Assembly: GCA_000226015.1 (NCBI GenBank)
Contig: JH153963.1
Coordinates: forward strand, 104,365 to 133,457
Reading direction: 5' to 3'
Source of the DNA: Mnemiopsis leidyi
Taxonomy: Eukaryota; Ctenophora; Tentaculata; Lobata; Bolinopsidae
DNA: 29,093 bases
Shown: piece after piece, positions 27,165 to 29,093 of the stretch
Numbering within the stretch: position 1 is the stretch's first letter
Layout: each line of letters begins with the position of its first letter
The notes under the pieces: generated by a model
What the model was told of the DNA's origin: nothing
Database searches by the model: none
The model's input: the letters and a program-made list of their open reading frames with translations, nothing else
Translations under genes and position numbers: made by a program

Positions 27165-28615
27165 TTAGAGAACATCAAGTTTTATGTAAGGGTCCAACAG
27201 ATCCTTCATAGACGTCCCACTTCTCTGACATGATTGTAATCTGCTGTGGAACGGGGCTGTTCGTTTAGGTCGTCATAGACGGCTTCTTTTGAAAGGAGTT
27301 CTCTTTCATCCAGGACGGCCATATCCTACATACAAGGATTACAAGGATTACAAGGATTACAAACTAAATTGTCTTATTACAATTGTAATGTCAGACTAGA
27401 AACAAATATTTATACCTAAATTAAACATGCAAAAAAATATAATCCTAAAATAAAATGAGATGATAACGCCATAATAGAAGATTAAAACGTTAAGAAAAGT
27501 AGACGAGGTGAACACTATGATATAAGTTTAAACAGAACTATAGGGGAAGACTCCGTATTGAAGGAGGAGCTGATACTTTTCATTGTCTCCTTCATGCTCC
27601 TCCTAAACATACTAGATTCGATTTTGCTGAATGACTCAGAATCCCCATTAAGGTTAAAAACTAACTCGTTTAATCTGGGGTTAAGATGAGCAAGAGAATC
27701 TGAAATAAGAAACAAATTAGTGTTGTTGACATTGTGCCGATATGGATTGACTTGTACTAGAAACGGGATATTAGCACAGTTTAATAGTGCATTTGTTTAG
27801 CTAGTTGCAGGGGTATCAAATAGACTTACCAATTTAACGGAACTTGGATGTGATGATAGCTATGTAGCCTCCATAGATTAAGCTATCACAGTGAGCCTCC
27901 ACAAATTTTCCCTTCTCTTGGCTAGGGCATTAACTAGGAAATACCCATCAAAACTGAAATAACATCATATTTAACAAATACGCCCTAACAACGGATTTGA
28001 ATGATTCAAGTTGATACCGATTAATATAATTTCATTTGTCGATATTGGATTGATGTTTAAACTTACCCGCGTAAACTGTACAAAAAGGATGAGTATGTAG
28101 TCTCGTGTCTTCGCTCCATGTTACACTCGGGATGAGCAAAACCTAGAATAATGAAATGTTTAGATTTTTGTTGATTAATTTTTTTGTGTAATGCTGAGAT
28201 CTCAATTTTTATCAAATCATTAACCCTATATCTTTCAAGTAATAGTATCTTAACCAGAGCTTTGCCTGTTCTATGATCGTGATCTAGATGTGCCCTTACT
28301 TCTGCTAAGGGTTCCTTGCAGATGCAGCAGTTTGGATCCGATTTCACCTTTGCTAGCGTAGTGGGGTCAGATCTTATGAGAGCTGCGTCTGGTTTTAGGA
28401 TTGGCATTACCCAATCGTGAATATCAAACAATCGATCAACGAACTGAACAAAGCAATCCTCTCCAATCATCCACCCCACAGGTCTATTGTACTCCGCTAT
28501 ATCTGATGAGATTTTTAAAGCGACAGCACAGGGAATGTGTTCCTTCTTCTTATCTGACCACTTCCTCTTTCCCTTGTCTCTCTTGGCGGGTTTCACAAGT
28601 GTCTCACAATCGGCA
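27165..28615 (-). pseudogene. Fossil of a protein-primed family B DNA polymerase (Polinton-type or kin)
   Basis: Four minus-strand patches lie in the order expected for the N-terminal half of protein-primed family B DNA polymerases, as carried by Polintons/Mavericks and related virus-like elements. (1) 28615-28063: a Cys/His zinc-binding module (CCICKEP.., LDHDHRTGK, then HPECN) ending in LYSLRG, the block before the exonuclease region. (2) 27953-27830: FDGYFLVNALAKRRE. (3) 27699-27515: DSLAHLNPRLNELVFNL, the exonuclease-domain D-S-x-x-x-L motif. (4) 27325-27165: KEAVYDDLNE and YNHVREV, the stretch before the palm domain. Patch borders look like splice sites, so introns are possible, though I have not pieced anything together. 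The palm/catalytic half, integrase, ATPase and capsid genes are not seen. The copy is broken (several breaks) and looks old. Confidence 0.65.
27334..27361. repeat. 9-base tandem repeat ACAAGGATT, three copies
   Basis: Three perfect head-to-tail copies followed by ACAAAC. Confidence 0.9.
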
Positions 28616-29093
28616 GCTGCAATTAAAATGCTTGTTCAATGAGTACGTAACGTAAAATATTCAATTAGAAAGAATGATTTTAGAAAAGTGATTTAATGTT
28701 CTTTGATTTCTGACGAAATGTTCTAAACAACCGATTGCAGACGTAGGTCTTGGAATCTATTTCAAGACAGCTATAAATGTCACTCCAAATACACAATGCT
28801 GATATGAGATATCTTCGGAAGGCTACCGGACAACTAGGCACCAAGCTCCAATACCCTATATCTAATTCACAAGCAGACTTAAATTAATCAGAACTGGTTG
28901 ATTGGTTAATGACGAATAGTTCAATTAACCACCGACAACTAGGCACCAAGTTCTCTAGCTCTAGTTCGGGTACAGTGCTAAACATCTAGCAGGTGTCAGA
29001 TTTCTTGGGTCAGATGTATCTATGTTTTGAGAGTCAATTGAAATATTGATTGAGCAAAGGATTAATGATAATAGTTCAAAAATAATGTATCTA
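28616..29093. other. No gene seen; 17-base direct repeat
   Basis: GACAACTAGGCACCAAG occurs at 28829-28845 and 28934-28950. No coding frame is supported to the window end. Confidence 0.5.

Noticed and set aside
1-29093. tRNA or rRNA genes
   Set aside because: No tRNA-like A/B boxes with cloverleaf pairing and no rRNA core words were noticed on either strand by eye; a tRNAscan run would be decisive.

Overview
The window reads as AT-rich animal nuclear DNA. It has short exons with consensus GT..AG borders, AATAAA-type signals, many decayed transposon pieces, local tandem duplications and a 646-base assembly gap (12402-13047). Nothing looks bacterial: there are no long ORFs, operons or Shine-Dalgarno sites. 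The repeats and multi-copy small genes would fit an early-branching invertebrate such as a cnidarian, but that is a guess and no gene here fixes the lineage. Layout: (1) 1-2520 holds G-run repeats, then a likely host exon pair on the minus strand with one classical C2H2 zinc finger (1715-1854, then 1437-1652). (2) 2560-12261 is the most unusual part. It is a minus-strand array of locally amplified small-exon units that I could not match to a named family. Recurring pieces are a lysine/arginine-rich exon ending in the block YDVRFWC, an exon with a CxC..CxC..C cysteine cluster, a DKCIV block, a conserved last exon followed by AATAAATAAAGC, and two diverged copies of an acidic/alpha-helical protein (2565-3125 and about 10390-10740). 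The last 3 kb carries a 1.57-kb tandem duplication whose exons include a GxND block, suggesting an SGNH/GDSL-like hydrolase, with a good first exon at 12043-12261. (3) 13540-15600 has a hAT transposase C-terminus, a degenerate tandem repeat, and a well-formed two-exon gene for a 70-residue single-pass membrane protein (15202-14870). (4) 16-19 kb holds AT-rich repeat copies and a possible MULE transposase C-terminus. (5) 19.1-23 kb holds two diverged copies, about 2 kb apart, of a segment with TNP2-type (En/Spm, CACTA) transposase remains on the minus strand and a conserved short plus-strand frame. (6) 23-25.7 kb has a run of minus-strand coding-like patches of unknown identity. (7) 25.9-26.5 kb is an RTE-like LINE fragment. 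(8) 27.2-28.6 kb is a broken fossil of a protein-primed family B DNA polymerase, the type carried by Polintons and relatives. How it fits together: most coding sequence here is mobile-element debris on the minus strand. The likely living host genes are the C2H2 exon pair, the small membrane-protein gene, and perhaps the newest member of the 2.5-12.3 kb array. All functional calls come from reading motifs by eye; no database search was possible.
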